A DNA stretch of 6,049 nucleotides from Pyrinomonadaceae bacterium (GTDB lineage Bacteria; Acidobacteriota; Blastocatellia; Pyrinomonadales; Pyrinomonadaceae): positions 1-6,049 of the forward strand of contig JAGOWF010000172.1 of the NCBI GenBank assembly GCA_018060305.1, read 5' to 3'. Each line of letters opens with the position of its first letter. Position 1 is the first letter of the stretch. Under the pieces are notes generated by a model, which saw nothing but the letters and a program-made list of their open reading frames with translations, was not told the DNA's origin and did no database searches. Position numbers and translations under genes: made by a program. This document shows positions 5,346 to 6,049 of this stretch, piece by piece.

Positions 5346-6049
5346 TTCTTCACCGGAAAGCCGCGTTTGATCATCAGGGCATCGACGTTGGGGTCGCGTC
5401 CACGGAAGTTGCGGTACATTTGCGCCTGATCCAGAGTGTTGCCGACAGAGAAGATATATTTTTTCAATCTGGCGGCCACAGCCTTATCGTATGGGCCTTT
5501 GCCCTCGGTAAACGCACCGAAAGCATCGGCCGTCAGCACATCGGACCAGAGGTAGCTGTAATAGCCCGCCGAGTAGCTGTCGCTCGAAAAGAGATGCCCA
5601 AATTGCGGCAGCCGGTGACGCATCACAAGCTCGTGCGGCATGCCCAGCGATGCGAGCGTTTCGCGCTCAAATGTATCGATATTTATGTTGGTCGGATCGG
5701 CCAGGTGCAGCTTCATATCGACCAACGCACTCGACAAATATTCGGTCGTAGCAAAGCCTTCGTTAAAGGTGGCTGTCCGCTTGATCTTATCGACCAGAGC
5801 CTGCGGAATGGGCTTGCCCGTTTCATAATGAAGGGCGTATTTCTGAAGCACCTCGGGAGTTGACAGCCAGTGTTCGAGAAGCTGCGACGGGAACTCGACA
5901 AAGTCCCGCGCGGTTGCCGTTCCAGACACCGACGGATAGGTCACATTCGACGATAAACCGTGAAGTGCGTGGCCGAATTCGTGGAACATCGTCGTCGCGT
6001 CGTCCCACGAGATCAGCACGGGTTCGCCGGGCTTTCCCTTAACAAAATT
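5342..6049 (-). CDS. M3-family zinc oligopeptidase, Dcp-like (C-terminal part, cut by window edge)
   Basis: The last 235 residues of a thimet-oligopeptidase-type zinc metallopeptidase that cuts short peptides, most like bacterial peptidyl-dipeptidase Dcp. The frame stays open to base 6049 (NFVKGKPGEPVLISWDD upstream of the zinc site), so the N-terminal two thirds lie outside the window. Full members have about 680-700 residues. The zinc motif HEFGH is encoded at 5969-5983. The third ligand is the glutamate of DFVEFPS (5894-5896), 29 residues after the first histidine, as in thimet oligopeptidase. The substrate-binding segment FGHLF...YSAGYYSYLWSDVL follows, with its histidine and tyrosines in place. 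All expected catalytic parts of this region are intact. The gene is convergent with the CapA-like gene, with 5 nt between the stops. The GTG at 6019 is internal and is not the start. No signal peptide can be judged. Confidence 0.92.
   Translation of the reverse strand, partial: NFVKGKPGEPVLISWDDATTMFHEFGHALHGLSSNVTYPSVSGTATARDFVEFPSQLLEHWLSTPEVLQKYALHYETGKPIPQALVDKIKRTATFNEGFATTEYLSSALVDMKLHLADPTNINIDTFERETLASLGMPHELVMRHRLPQFGHLFSSDSYSAGYYSYLWSDVLTADAFGAFTEGKGPYDKAVAARLKKYIFSVGNTLDQAQMYRNFRGRDPNVDALMIKRGFPVKK

Noticed and set aside
5420..5863. + strand open frame of 147 codons opposite the M3 peptidase
   Set aside because: The - strand frame encodes conserved peptidase sequence throughout, so this is a shadow.

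Overview
The window is a bacterial chromosomal fragment from a Gram-negative-type organism. It holds a membrane histidine kinase with an extracytoplasmic segment, a lipobox lipoprotein and a sigma54-type activator. The NtrY/NtrX pair, the M3 peptidase and a stray S23 four-helix-bundle gene would fit an environmental didermal lineage such as Acidobacteriota. That placement is inference from gene style and is not proven here. Five genes lie on the + strand. One gene, cut by the right edge, lies on the - strand.

Layout: (1) 1-1703, NtrY-type sensor kinase, probably missing its N-terminus. (2) 1733-2265, a toxin-antitoxin pair: a DUF2281/VapB-like antitoxin followed by a MazF/PemK-like toxin, overlapping by 4 nt. 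A TATAAT box sits 9 nt before the antitoxin ATG. (3) 2265-3617, NtrX-type sigma54 response regulator, whose GTG start shares one base with the toxin stop. (4) 3616-4244, a small cassette carrying a four-helix-bundle (S23) gene. (5) 4269-5336, a CapA-family (PGA_cap) lipoprotein. (6) 5342-6049 on the - strand, the C-terminal third of an M3 oligopeptidase (Dcp-like), converging on the CapA-like gene with a 5-nt gap.

How the genes fit together: ntrY and ntrX should form one two-component pathway, with kinase and regulator made from one transcript. The toxin-antitoxin pair sits between them and is joined to ntrX with no spare bases. Downstream of ntrX, the last 31 coding bases of the regulator plus the first base of its stop are repeated exactly 629 bp later, just before the CapA-like gene. 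Both copies end in an in-frame stop (TGA in the first, TAG in the second). The simplest reading is that ntrX once lay 22 nt upstream of the CapA-like gene, and that a cassette with the S23 gene entered at the ntrX 3' end and regenerated it.

That cassette also holds two copies of a near-palindromic AGATCT-centred repeat. One abuts the junction, and the other lies in frame inside the S23 protein. This flanked S23 cassette is the most unusual structure in the window. No tRNA, rRNA or CRISPR array was seen.
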